From positions 23,713,076 to 23,777,075 of the forward strand of contig OX387604.1 in NCBI GenBank assembly GCA_947568835.1: a stretch of 64,000 bases of DNA, read 5' to 3'. The notes under the pieces were generated by a model that ran no database searches, was not told the origin of the DNA, and was given only the letters and a program-made list of their open reading frames with translations. Origin of the DNA: Protonemura montana. Its lineage: Eukaryota; Arthropoda; Insecta; Plecoptera; Nemouridae. Within the stretch, counting starts at the first letter, position 1. Every line of letters starts with the position of its first letter. A program made the position numbers and the translations under genes. Of the stretch, positions 52,388-62,877 are shown one piece after another.

Positions 52388-52946
52388 GCAGGATTTTCTA
52401 GTGAAATCTAATAAATATATGCACTGACCAACCTATCTCGAAATGGTACACTTTTATTGTTTTTGTCTTGTAAAATCATGTAATTAATGAATAATTTTAT
52501 TCATTTATTAATGGAGTTTAACGATACCTACTGATATGTTGGATTTCAATAAAATTATAAAGACCATTCCAAATGAAATGTGTAATAACTCTAGCTGCAA
52601 CAATTTGAAATTTCACATGTAAATATTTTTTGAATTATAGTTGAAATAAATAAAAGGTGTTGACTTCAAGTCTGTCTTTTTCTGGTTATCAGACATCGGG
52701 GGTCAGTGTTGCAGCGAAGATGATACAAGATTAACGTTAAATCTGGTTACCAGACTATCTGAGTCATGGTCAGATAGATAAAATCTGAAAATCAGACTAA
52801 TTCTATTGCTAAAACACGATGAAGCATTTTTAAGACTTTACTTTTTAAAAAATCTCTGGTTTTAAGAGTGGAAAATAAAATCAGACTAAAGATATCTGCT
52901 TTTAAGATTTCAAAAGTCTTACATTCAGTACACTGTTTTTGCAGTG
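52388..52946. other. CACTA-1 right arm with subterminal repeats
   Basis: From 52670 to 52930 there are many copies of short motifs in both orientations: tctggttaccaga, agtctga, tcagacta, 'aatctgaaaatcagact' and 'atctctggttttaaga'. They match the family of motifs in the left arm. No gene. An AATAAA-type signal near 52410 (taataaa) may serve the transposase transcript. Confidence 0.7.
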
Positions 52947-53224
52947 TTTGTTTTATTGTTTTATGACTACGTTCTAGGCTGCCATTAAATGAACCTTGAT
53001 ACGCCACACAGCAAATATGCTCAATTTGCAACAATTAACGAACATCGTTCATCAATTTCGACAAGAAATTCGATCCGCGATCCGTGAGTAACTTCTTTGG
53101 TGTCCCGTACGTACAGATAATACGGCGGACAAACTTTCTACTCACTGTCTCGGCCGTTTGATTTCTAATAGGTATAAGTTCAATCGTTTTCGTGAAATAA
53201 TCTTGGAACGTTAAGATATATTTA
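52947..53224 (-). pseudogene. Gypsy-B integrase core segment
   Basis: Between the pogo and CACTA-1 insertions the minus strand encodes YILTFQDYFTKTIELIPI, LLTDRGSNFLSKL (second catalytic Asp) and ERSHKTIKQ (catalytic Glu). A TAA interrupts it near 53035, so it is inactive. Confidence 0.8.
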
Positions 53225-53226
53225 TA

Positions 53227-54258
53227 CCGTAAAATGGGGTGAATAGGGACACTTTTTACACTCTTTTCTCTGTTGCTCCCACATGTGAAGGCTCAGCTCT
53301 ACAAAGTATTTTTTTTATTAAGGGTCTCTGCTTGTTTAATATGCCTACATAAGTGAAAAAAAACAAAAAGGTATTTTAGTATTTTAAAAACAAAAAAACG
53401 ACGCTGTCCCCATTCACCCACCAGTCGGGGTGAATGGGGACGGATACGTATTTTCTCTGTTTTTCCTATTTTTGGGGGTCTAGGGATAGAAAAGGACACA
53501 GATTATGATAAGTAAATAATACCTGAACATTTTAGAACATTAACATCAGTTTGTTTGGGTTATTTATGAAAATAAAGAAAATTGTTACCGCTACAAACGT
53601 AACGCAGAAGAAAACTTGGAGATCATCGTCATAAGTGATTATTTTCTCAATAGGAACAAAAATAGAAACATTTTTCATTTTTTATAATAAGAAAGACATT
53701 TATAGGAACTTATATTTGGATTGCCACACTTTCAATTTGACTGAATTGTTATTAATTGTTAAGTGTCAAAAGGAACCACAAACCGCATATAAAAATAATT
53801 GTGTTTTCGATATAAAATTCTTTCGACTTATTTCTATCTCCTATACTTATCAAAAAAATGATTATCAAACAGGATTTGAATGCTAATAAATTTACTAAAA
53901 TTTTTCCAACATTTCGTAAACTTTTCGTGTTCGAAACGGGAAAGTTTTTTTAGTTAGCAAATCATTTTTTAATTTATTTTAATATACTTTGGTACTTAAG
54001 GTTGGTGAGCTAATTAATACTCTTGGGCCACTCCTTGCAATCTACTTGAAACTGCAATTGGCCTCTCCTGAGCTTGTGAGGAGCTGCAACGCAGCCGACT
54101 ACTTGGTCCTCAGTAAACTTGCACACATCTTTTGCCTCCGGCCACAGAAAAATTGCACCGTTGTTAATTTTTGTCTCGCAATAAATTACAAAATTCCCAA
54201 TAATATTTTCATCCTTGCGTTTAACGACTTCACCAATAAAGAAATGCTTCCTCCTTTC
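53227..54258. other. pogo left non-coding region with repeated terminal motif
   Basis: The terminal motif 'ggggtgaatggggac' recurs at about 53429-53443, facing an inverted copy 'ccccattcaccc' at 53408, so the two could form a hairpin. The right end has the motif twice (56231 and 56249). The rest is AT-rich, with no gene. Confidence 0.7.
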
Positions 54259-55851
54259 TTAATCTCCATCTGAGAAATCAACGAGCAGCCAGTCACCTGC
54301 TGCGGCTGTGTTTCCTTCATAAGGAGATACACCTTTCCATGACGACGTGCTGGGTGGTTCGTCGTCTTCTGTGTCAGAAGTTGACTCTTTTCCCTCATCA
54401 TTATCAATTTCAGCATCCACTTGTTGTTCAGAGATGGATTCTGAGTCGGAGGATTCAGAGTCCGATCTCTGAAAGTCGGTACCTGCCACACTTTTACCGG
54501 GCTGCACTGAGACTTTTTTTCTCGGCACCCTCCTGGTTGTTCCACCTTCGGGATATCGCAATTCCTTCAGGAGGCTAACAACTGAATCATTAATTTCTAT
54601 CTCCACATCCACAGCAATTGTTGCCCCTTCAGGAATAGAGTTTAAAATTTCTGGTGGCAACTGATCTAGGACTCTAAATCTATCCAACGGAAATAAGCCG
54701 CACATGTTAAAGCCAGCACAGACATTACTTTTTTCATTGACCTGAATGGCAGTTGTCAGTCTATTCAGTAATTTAGGGAATGTTTCCTTAGGCACTGAAG
54801 CCTCTTTTCTCCCAGGCCCCTTCTTCCACTCGACCAAAATTTTCCGCCAAGCTGTTTTTAAAGGGCGAAAAAATGCAACATCTAAGGGCTGCGTTAAATG
54901 AGTTGAGTTCGGTACTAAAAAAATAAACTCAATTTCATGCTTTGAACAAAGCTCAATGGAAGCAGCAGTCAAGTGACTGGAGAGGTTGACACCAATTAAG
55001 ATTTTGCGCCCAGCCAAATGCTTGAAGTAGGGTAAGGCGATGGTTTCCACCCAATTTTCGAAACAAACAATGTCAAACCAACCAGATTTGCTCCTATTAT
55101 AACGGGTTCCTCTTGGCCCTCCGGAAGTCCACGATGAATACATATGGACAGCCTTGTATACGACGTACGTTGGAAGGACAGTGCCGTCAGCGGCCGCAGC
55201 GTACATAATTGAAGTGGCCGACTTGCTATGGTTCATGATGCGTTCGGGGTATTTCATCCCCCTCTTGGCTATGACCCGGCTCCGTCCAGGATCATCCGAG
55301 AGGTTCGTTTCATCATAGTTTACTACGTTCTCTGGCGGAACATCCTTGAGAGATTTTTCCAGATGATCAAAGTATGAATTAACAGCATCCCGCGTCACAC
55401 CTGCTCGAGACCTTTTAATATTTTGGCACATTCTCTGGGAGAGTTGATCGGAGTGACGTGCTAAAAATGATCTAGCAAACTCTGGGCCAGGCATGTTATT
55501 TTTGAAGCATGCCACCGTCTTACCTTTGCGGTCTAAATATGCCTTCACTATACATCGCAAGTCGTACGAGTCCATCGGGTAGCCCCAAACAGCACACGTT
55601 ACCAGCCTATCTACAAGAATACCCTCTACTTGTGCCGACAGAACCGTTTGACCTCCCTTTTTGCATGTAGGACTTGGACTAGAATCATTTTTGGCATGAC
55701 GAAAAATCACAGATTTTGGTATATTAAATTTTTGAGAAGCTTTTCTATAGCTCATACCATTCTTGACATCATCTAGAGCTTTCTTTAAAATTTCCTCGTT
55801 AATTTTCTGGTGTCTTTTGCCACCAGGTTTTGGTTTGTAAACCCGCGGCAT
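54259..55851 (-). CDS. pogo-type transposase, 530 aa, catalytic residue changed
   Basis: The start is the ATG at 55851 (MPRVYKPKPGG); the frame is open further upstream, but without family similarity. The N-terminus has a Pipsqueak/CENP-B-type helix-turn-helix (MSYRKASQKFNIPKSVIFRH) and a CENP-B second DNA-binding region (FARSFLARHSDQLS). The DDE domain shows NYDETN (D180), ILIGVNLSSH and LTQPLDVAFF (D324). In this family the second acidic residue stands in GDN; here GTC at 54990-54988 gives V288 instead of Asp. The 35-residue spacing between 288 and 324 fits the DD35D arrangement. The tail is acidic and Ser-rich. Length is normal and there are no stops, so a single substitution appears to have killed catalysis, unless it is a sequencing error. 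Confidence 0.85.
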   Translation of the reverse strand: MPRVYKPKPGGKRHQKINEEILKKALDDVKNGMSYRKASQKFNIPKSVIFRHAKNDSSPSPTCKKGGQTVLSAQVEGILVDRLVTCAVWGYPMDSYDLRCIVKAYLDRKGKTVACFKNNMPGPEFARSFLARHSDQLSQRMCQNIKRSRAGVTRDAVNSYFDHLEKSLKDVPPENVVNYDETNLSDDPGRSRVIAKRGMKYPERIMNHSKSATSIMYAAAADGTVLPTYVVYKAVHMYSSWTSGGPRGTRYNRSKSGWFDIVCFENWVETIALPYFKHLAGRKILIGVNLSSHLTAASIELCSKHEIEFIFLVPNSTHLTQPLDVAFFRPLKTAWRKILVEWKKGPGRKEASVPKETFPKLLNRLTTAIQVNEKSNVCAGFNMCGLFPLDRFRVLDQLPPEILNSIPEGATIAVDVEIEINDSVVSLLKELRYPEGGTTRRVPRKKVSVQPGKSVAGTDFQRSDSESSDSESISEQQVDAEIDNDEGKESTSDTEDDEPPSTSSWKGVSPYEGNTAAAGDWLLVDFSDGD

Positions 55852-56272
55852 GGTGATCCTAGTCACCTCGCTATAACCTAAAATCACGCACGTGTTCATA
55901 AGAAAAATCATATAAAATACAGTTTTTGACCCACGAACGAAATGAAGATGTCGTTGTTTTTCTTAAAGTTCAACGAATGTCACATCAATACAATCAACAC
56001 TCCAATACTTACAAATTAGCAGTGACAGACAAAGTTTTTTGGACCAGCCAAACCATACATATTTGGGCCAAGATGTAAACAAATTCTGATCTGAGCAGCT
56101 GTCTAGCAAGTCCCGCCGAAATTTTCTGTGGTGGGGGCTATTTCTCAGCTACCAATGAAAAAATACTACGCTAAGATAGCTTCAAAAGTGTGGGAGATAT
56201 AAAAATAATGGTGTGTTTAGGAAGTTTTGTCCCCATTCACCCCACCGTCCCCATTCACCCCATATCACGGTA

Positions 56273-58239
56273 GCCCTTACTACTCTTTGTCAGAGGACCT
56301 ACAATGTCCATAGCCGTGACACTGAACAAATCATCTGCCTTCGTTGTCGGCAGTAAAGAAGCTTTCCTCAAATGTGGAGAAGTTTTAAAAATGACACAGG
56401 ACTTGCACACTTCACAAAAGCGTTTCACGTCAGTGTACATGCCTGGCCAATAGAATATCGCTTGAATCAACATAAGGGTTTTCTTAAACCCGGGATGTCC
56501 AGCTAAAGGAAGATCATAACAAGTTTTCATAATGAAAGGTATCATTGGACTGGGTGCAACTAACTGCTCTTCACGACGTTAAGCGTGATGATACAACACT
56601 CCTTCATCATCTAGTGAATATCCTTCTACTGCACCCCCGTTGTTCTCCAAATCTCTAATGATATCTACCCATCGGGAATCGAGTCGCTGCTCCCGTTTTA
56701 TACGATCCCTGTCCAATGCCGGTTCGTAATGCACATTCGAAATTGTGCCCGGAAGTCGTGACATTGTGTCTGCATTTAAATGCAATTTCCTTGGTCGATG
56801 AATAATCTCAAAGTCAAAGTTCGAGAGGTAAAGGGACCATCTAGCTAGTTTTCCAGACGGATCCTTAATATTTTGGAGCCACTTCAACGCTCAATGATCT
56901 ACCATAGCTATAAACGGTCTGTACAAAAAATCTCTAAATCGCTTAATGGCGAAGATTAACGCCAAACACTCCTTCTCACTAGTGGAAAGCAACTTCTCGC
57001 TCCTCTGGAGTTGGCGACTACCGGATCCTATTGGCTTCTCAATACCGTCAATCTTCTGTGACAAAACACATCCTAAGCTATGATCCGATGCATCGCTTGA
57101 AACTATGAATGGTTGGTCCCATACTGGATAGTTTAGTTTAGTTTTCTCTGTCAGCATCGCTCTGAGCTTCACAAAATTATCCTGACACTCATCAGACCAC
57201 ACAAACTTGACATCTTTTTTTGTAAGATTCATCAATGGTACAGTTAACTCACTGCAGTGATCGATGAACTTAGAATAAAACGACACTAATCCTACAAATC
57301 CCTTTACTTCCTTTACGTTTCTCGGTATTGGAAAAGTTAGAATCTTTTCCACTAAAGTTTGGTCTGGTTTATACCCGTCTCTGTTAAGGGTAAGTCCGAG
57401 GTAAACCGTCTCCTCTGCTAAAAATTTACATTTTGAAGGCTTTAACTTCAACTTAGCTTGACGAATGGAGTTAAGGACCTCTGTTAAAGCCTTGAAGTGT
57501 TCATGCGCATGCCCGTCATCCCCTTTTGAGTACACGATGACATCATCCAGGTAGGCAAACGCGTTACGCCCTATGTGATTACGAAATACATGAGCCATAA
57601 GCCGTAAAAACGTAGAAGGTGCGTTGACAAGTCCGAACGGCATTCTCGTGAAACAGAAATGCCCGTGAAACTAGTTTTCTCTTGATCGGGTCCATACAAG
57701 GGTAACTAATAGAAATCTTGACTGAAGTCAAGAGTTGAAAAAAGAGAATGACCCCCTAGCTGCTTTATGGTGCCATTTAGATCGGGAAGGGGAAAAAAAT
57801 GGCGAACCGTGATTTTATTAAGGGCATGGTAATCAACCGCTAACCGCAACCCTGCCGTACCAGGTGCACCCCCTTTCTTCCGTAAAAGAACCACCCTGCT
57901 ATTTGACGGAGAAGTTGTATGCTGAATGATACCATTCCCCAATAACTCATTTACTACATCGTTCAGTAGGGGTTGCAAGTCGTGTGCCACTGTACCTTGA
58001 CGGCACGCCACTGGCCGCTGCTCACCCGTGTCAATCTTATGCTCTAATAGACCTGGTGTCCCGAGCTTCTCTTCCGGCAACATGAAAATATCTTTATAAT
58101 TATCTAAAAGAGCTAAGACTTCCTCTTTTCTTTGCTGTGTTAAATGATCTAAATTAAAAACAGCGCTTAAATCTACAGGTACTTTGGCTTTCGTCCCATG
58201 TTGCGCGTACCCTATACCCGCTATAATATTACGCTGCAT
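56273..58239 (-). pseudogene. Gypsy-B reverse transcriptase, RNase H and integrase N-terminus
   Basis: Broken frames on the minus strand. At 58239-57706 the RT start has HKIDTGEQRPVACRQG, RLAVDYHALNKITV and SLFSTLDFSQDF. A frameshift lies near 57700-57645. At 57643-56891 are MPFGLVNAPSTFLRLM, FAYLDDVIVYSKG, then RNase H with IVSSDASDHSLGCVL. At 56887-56579 are WSLYLSNFDFEIIHRP and the linker. At 56545-56273 the integrase zinc site (HPGFKKT...CEVCKSC) and MDIVGPLTKSSKGYR are followed by pogo. Stops also separate these frames. Confidence 0.85.
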
Positions 58240-59649
58240 TTTTGGACAACCACCATTGGTTCTATACGTCCTAAAATACTTCCTTTCTCTATATACACCT
58301 TGACCGGCGAGAGATTCATCAATACCAGATGAATTCTACCATCAGGACGAGCAGTCGTCACCGCTCTCCCGATAGCTATATCGGCAGTTCGTACCCCGCA
58401 AGGCTCGACAAGTTGGTCGCCCAGGGTTGTACACCCCTGTGCTCCCTCAAAAGCAAACTCACAATAAGCTGGCACAACCAGATCCTCCACATTCGTGACG
58501 AAATAGGGATCAGTTGCTTCGCCCTCTAGAGGTATCTTTGTATCCAACCCTTGCTTATGTTCCTCTTCTGTTGTCGTATCGAACTTCCGACTAACCTCAT
58601 AAACGACACCGGATTCCTCAACCTGACACATGTGAGGTCGCCTACGTGTCCGCTTGCCCTTACCCCTTTTCCGTCCTGGATTAATCTTAGATTTCCTGGT
58701 CTGTGGTTTCTGGACCTTCCCTTCTCCTATCAGTAAGGGTGGTTCCTTCTCTTCCTCGAAAGGAGCTTCCACGAGTTTTGTCGCCTTATGAGGCGCCCGA
58801 CTCTCGCCTATCTCTGGGCTCATCGGAATAATGCTTTCTCACCGTGTTCGAGACGGACCATAAATGTTGCAAGACCCCCCGAGACTCACCCCGGCGGTAT
58901 TCAAAACCGTAATGGAAGAGCAAGGGTTCCTAATAACAGCGTATTACTAGGTAAATATATACGAGCGGCATATTTATCTAAAAAATCTATGCCTAAAATA
59001 CCATCAGCTATGAGTGGCAACTCTGCCGCGCACACATAACACCTAGACAAGAACTCTGCACGACCAGTCATGGTCAATCCAAATTCAACCATTGCCATAC
59101 CCAAAATTGGCACTGGCGATCCATCCAATCCATATATATTTCCCGTCATATATATGACTCGTCACGTATTACTCCAGCCCTAAGTAACAATACAGCCGCA
59201 TCCAAATCAACAAGGAACGAACGTCTGCGATGATCTACTACTAGTTCAACTGATCGCAAGTGCCCCATGGGTGCGCGCAATCCCGCACGTTTTGCATCCT
59301 CTGGACACTGCTGGCTATCTACATGCCACTCTCCGCTAGCGAGGAAAGTCTGGCTAGGCTTATCATTATTAAATTTACAAGTCACAACCCGTGACTGTGA
59401 ACATTCTTTACAACCGGTACTAACAGGTTGGTGCTTTTCCAACCTCGAGCAATGGGAGTGAGCTATACACTCTGATGAACAAGTAATTTCCGGGATTCTA
59501 GGGTCCTGTATAACATTTCTCCCGCCCCATGTACGGGTCCGATGACATGAGGACGGCGTCAGTTTCCCCGTCGCTTCCTTTGACAGTCCTTTGCGACATG
59601 CCCTCGCACCCCACAAAGCTGGCAAATTGGTCTGTATGGCCGACCACAA
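58221..59649 (-). pseudogene. Gypsy-B protease region and linker
   Basis: The 59649-59146 frame ends in SFLVDLDAAVLLLRAG. This is the usual place of the aspartic protease motif VDTGA, here DLDA. It then breaks near 59150. The 59149-58901 frame holds the rest of the fold, ADGILGIDFL. The 58823-58221 frame is a linker towards RT with basic (KINPGRKRGKGKRTRRR) and conserved YCEFAFEGA parts. Confidence 0.7.
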
Positions 59650-60752
59650 TCTCTTGCCTCATGACCTATTGCCCCACAATTGTCACACAATATCGCTGCC
59701 TTTTGCCCATACGATCCTTGCGGTCTAAACGACCCAGTTGGTCTTACGGGTGACCGACCCACATCCAAATTGTGCCCTGGTTCGCGATTCGGGTGCTGAA
59801 ACCTTGGCTGAGATGAAGGCCCGAAACCCCAAGCTCGTGGCTCTAACCTCCCAATGTTAGGTCTTGGACGGTGGACCCCAGTGGTACTGGTCCCTATCTT
59901 GGTTCCAACCGAATTGCAGTGGTCCCCACTGCCGTGGCCCGCTAGCCCTAAAGGGGGCACTTGGTAAGCTGTGGCTAGCCCATTCGCCACATGATCCCTT
60001 TCGACCACCCTTGTTAGTAAGGGACACTTCAGTCCCTGTCGTGACCCGTGGGAACTGGTCCCCTTTTCCCCGAGGAAAATTGTGTTGTTGGTTATCAACA
60101 GACTCCACATCGTCCCCCCAAGTTACATGGACGGCATTTGAGGTACGCCCAAGCCCCGCAATTACTTCATTCTTTTCCTCTAACTCGGCTATTTCCCTGG
60201 CCTGCTCAAAAGTGTTAGGAATTTTTGACAAAATTATCATTTTAGGGAAGGCTTAACTCCGTGTAAAAATTGCTTTCTTAGTGCCTCTTTAAGTAATTCT
60301 TTGCGAATTACATCTCCGGAGTCACCTTTTACTTCCAGCAGCCCTTTCGCACTGACTCGCAAGCGTGCCGCAAACTGGGATACCGACTCACCGCCCCTCT
60401 GTGTACAATTTCTGAATGCCTGTTCAGTGAATTCCGCCTAAATTTTAGGTTTAAAGCCTTCGCGCAGTGTCGCGATCAATTCCTCCCAAGACGAAACTCC
60501 ATCGCCCAAACTAGCGTCCACGTACGCTCGAGCTCTCCCTCGAAATTTCAACTGTGCAATACCTAGCTTTCTACTCGCGGACCACCCGCCCACATCAGAT
60601 GCTGTATCGACCGCTGATATGAAAGTCTGTACCGTTTGGGTACCGGATTCCCCGGAAAAGGGTTCAATTAGACTCATGACGCCCATGACGTCGGTCATCG
60701 TCACCGTGACCTCCCTCGGCGACTCAGGTAGACCACCACCCTCGGAAGCCAT
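59559..60752 (-). pseudogene. Gypsy-B Gag
   Basis: Starts at the ATG at 60752 (MASEGGG). The capsid-like part has MSLIEPFSGESG and ARAYVDASLGDG. A TAG at about 60437 and a frameshift near 60245 interrupt it. Two zinc knuckles remain near the C-terminus: CDNCGAIGHEARDC and CQLCGVRGHVAKDC, spaced as in other Gypsy Gag proteins. Not functional. Confidence 0.8.
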
Positions 60753-61830
60753 TATGATAAGAAGAAGAACGAAAAAATGTGTTAAACCCGCCCTGGCTGG
60801 GACGCATGGTGTGTTTAGAGACCAAAGCGTGATCACGCTACTCGTAATGTACTAGCGTACAATCAGGGCACCCCTGGACCCTTGTCTCTCACCCGACTCG
60901 CGGTTCCCTGATGAGGAGAATATTGCGACCTCCTTGAACAACAACCATGAAGAAAGAAGGAAAATTCACAACTACCCTCACTCCCGTGTGAAGCTGACCC
61001 GAACCTTGAACTCTGGAGCCTGGCTAGGAAGATACATTAATGGAACTTAAAAAACTGGCTGACCCAGAAAAGGACCACAAATATGTCGGGAAGGAGTCCC
61101 GACACGGGATGGTACATCCCTTTAGAGGAAGGAAAATGGGTGCAGCTAACAACTCGATGCACATCTTTAGCTTGTTGGACCATATTCTGGACCACGGACT
61201 GGCCGCTGGCCGGGGTAGCTACCTGCAGACTGTAAGCTTATCACTTTTAATACTCCTGCACTGGAAATTAGGACTCCTTCTGGAAGGGCAAAGCGAAGGA
61301 CATAATGCTAAGGCTGGACCCTACGGTACAACTGGTACAACGAACGCCCTCACCAGCTAGTGTTAATGAATGCTTCACCAGTAACGGTGTATATAAAAAA
61401 AAAAGGGGTAGTTAAAAGGATAACTAGGCAAGAAATAACCCTTAATTACATACATTAAAGTGTAATAAGAAAGCAAACGTGGTAACGAGATACCATACCG
61501 GAGTGTAACTGCACTTGCAGAATATGATGCGCTAGCCGGCTGAGAGTCTCTCCGAGCATCTCTACTGCCATAGACGAATCGTCTACAATTCATATGCGAA
61601 GTAAACGAATAGCGATTAAATTGGAGTGATCCCTTCTCACTCATTAGAGGCACAAATCTACTCCCAGACCCACTATATGAACCTGTGTCACTGGTGATTT
61701 AAGTCAAAGACCTGCCTCAAATTCCCATTCGTTGGAAGACGAACATCTAAAATCGGATTAGGTTTTCAAACCCATTACAGTAAAGTCTTTACCAGGTTAT
61801 CACTTTCTAGATCATTCAAAGGAGGAAGTG
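60753..61830. other. Gypsy-B 5' region, LTR not resolved
   Basis: Upstream of Gypsy-B gag there should be a primer-binding site and the 5' LTR. I see a plausible leader but no clear TG...CA pair or matching 3' LTR in the window. The junction with the plus-strand relative lies near 61830. Open frames (for example 61653-61375, minus) are not recognised. Confidence 0.35.
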
Positions 61831-62877
61831 AGATCAGGCATGAGACGCACGTTCGCCTCCGTTCTCAGGCGGAGTCGCTTCCCATCTAGGATATTCTAGT
61901 GGTGACGTAGCGTCAGCAAAAATGGTGATAGCACATCCTGTTGGAACAGCCTACATTGGTACTTCGTAGTTATTGGAAATTTCCAGTGTCGATTACTTGA
62001 GAATTCGGTGGTTACTTTCACGGCGGAGTGATATTCGATTTCAAGACTTAAAAGGAATACCTAGGAACTCTAGTGTTAAGAGTTTAAATTGTCCAGTGTT
62101 TTGATGCCACATCGCTTCATACGATATGAGGGACTTCATACCTTCATTTCTTCCAGCCTTCATGTTCCAGCCAGCCAGTCCTTCATGAGAGTAAGGAATA
62201 GGGTTACTGATTAATATTATAATCTAGTAGAGGGTCAGTCTTAGCAACCAAGAGGAAGAATACAGAAGAATATATGAAGATTGTAGAAGATACCAAGAAT
62301 ATCTCGATTAATTAGACTGACCCTAAGTTATATAAAATCGCTAAGTTGAGTATGTCGTCTTGGTACTCAGGGGTGGTTGCAATGTTCTTCGGTCTATTAG
62401 TTCTTGCACACGCATACACGGCACCCAGGGTCCTTTCCCGGGGGATTACCATTCCTTCCGATCATAAGCTATGGTGGAAGGTTACGGATTTCAATGCAGG
62501 AGTAGTACTCGTGAATCGGTTTGCCTTCTATTTAACAGCGGATAAATGGACTCTAGCTATTGATATAGATGTGCAGAGACACATAAATGCCCTCGAAGCA
62601 GTTTTACAAGACGTCCTTCATTTGTACTTCCATGAGGATATGATGCCAGTGTTTAGACAATCCTTGTGTGGGGAAAAGGATTTTGCACAATCAATTGTAC
62701 GAGTAGCGAAATCATAAATTGTGGCCTTTCTTGATTCTTTAAACCCGGTGTCGTCAAGAAGCAAGCGTGGTTTGCTCAACACCGTTGGTCATGGGTTTCA
62801 CTATTTATTTGGAGTGGCAGAATCCGATGAAACTGATGCACTCAATGCTAAGTGGCAGGATATGGACCAAACTGAAG
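61830..62877 (+). pseudogene. Gypsy-B-like element: leader and env start (plus strand)
   Basis: The non-coding leader at 61835-62345 matches Gypsy-B leader pieces (44345-44130 and 37065-36890) in inverted orientation. An env frame opens at 62352 with a signal-peptide-like hydrophobic start, stops at 62717 after about 120 codons, and resumes out of phase at 62721. The second part has a basic cleavage-type motif ending in SKR at about 62762-62770, followed by a hydrophobic fusion-peptide-like stretch (GLLNTVGHGFHYLFG), placing it with F-like errantiviral envelopes. LINE-1 interrupts it at 62878. Incomplete and inactive. Confidence 0.75.

Larger units (their letters stand above)
45565..52946 (+). 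mobile_element. Complete CACTA/EnSpm-like transposon (CACTA-1), 7.4 kb
   Basis: The ends are 'cactgcaaaaacagt' and its complement, a CACTG-type terminus. It is flanked by TT at 45563-45564 and 52947-52948, consistent with a 2-bp target duplication. Excising it with one TT restores the Gypsy-B integrase frame exactly, which confirms the borders. Two intact, divergently transcribed multi-exon genes lie inside, with repeat-rich arms at both ends. Nothing in either gene is visibly broken, so it may be autonomous. Confidence 0.85.
53227..56270 (-). mobile_element. pogo/Tigger-like transposon, 3.0 kb
   Basis: It is flanked by TA (53225-53226 and 56271-56272) with inverted termini that begin CCGT and share ATGGGGTGAAT and GGGAC. 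It lies in Gypsy-B integrase, between GPLTKSSKGYR on the right and YILTFQDYF on the left. One transposase gene on the minus strand. The terminal motif recurs inside both ends. Confidence 0.9.
36704..60752 (-). mobile_element. Old Gypsy/Ty3 element (Gypsy-B), split by many insertions
   Basis: Pieces in order on the minus strand: gag (60752-59559), protease (59649-58901), RT/RNase H (58239-56579), integrase (56545-56255, 53224-52947, 45562-44670), leader (44669-44106) and env start (37070-36704). CACTA-1 lies in the integrase between 52946 and 45565. A pogo element lies in it between 56270 and 53227. LINEs and other elements lie in the leader. All genes have stops or frameshifts. I could not identify its LTRs. 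Confidence 0.75.

Noticed and set aside
60753-61830. Gypsy-B 5' LTR
   Set aside because: I could not find a matching pair or clear TG...CA borders, so I left it as unresolved sequence.
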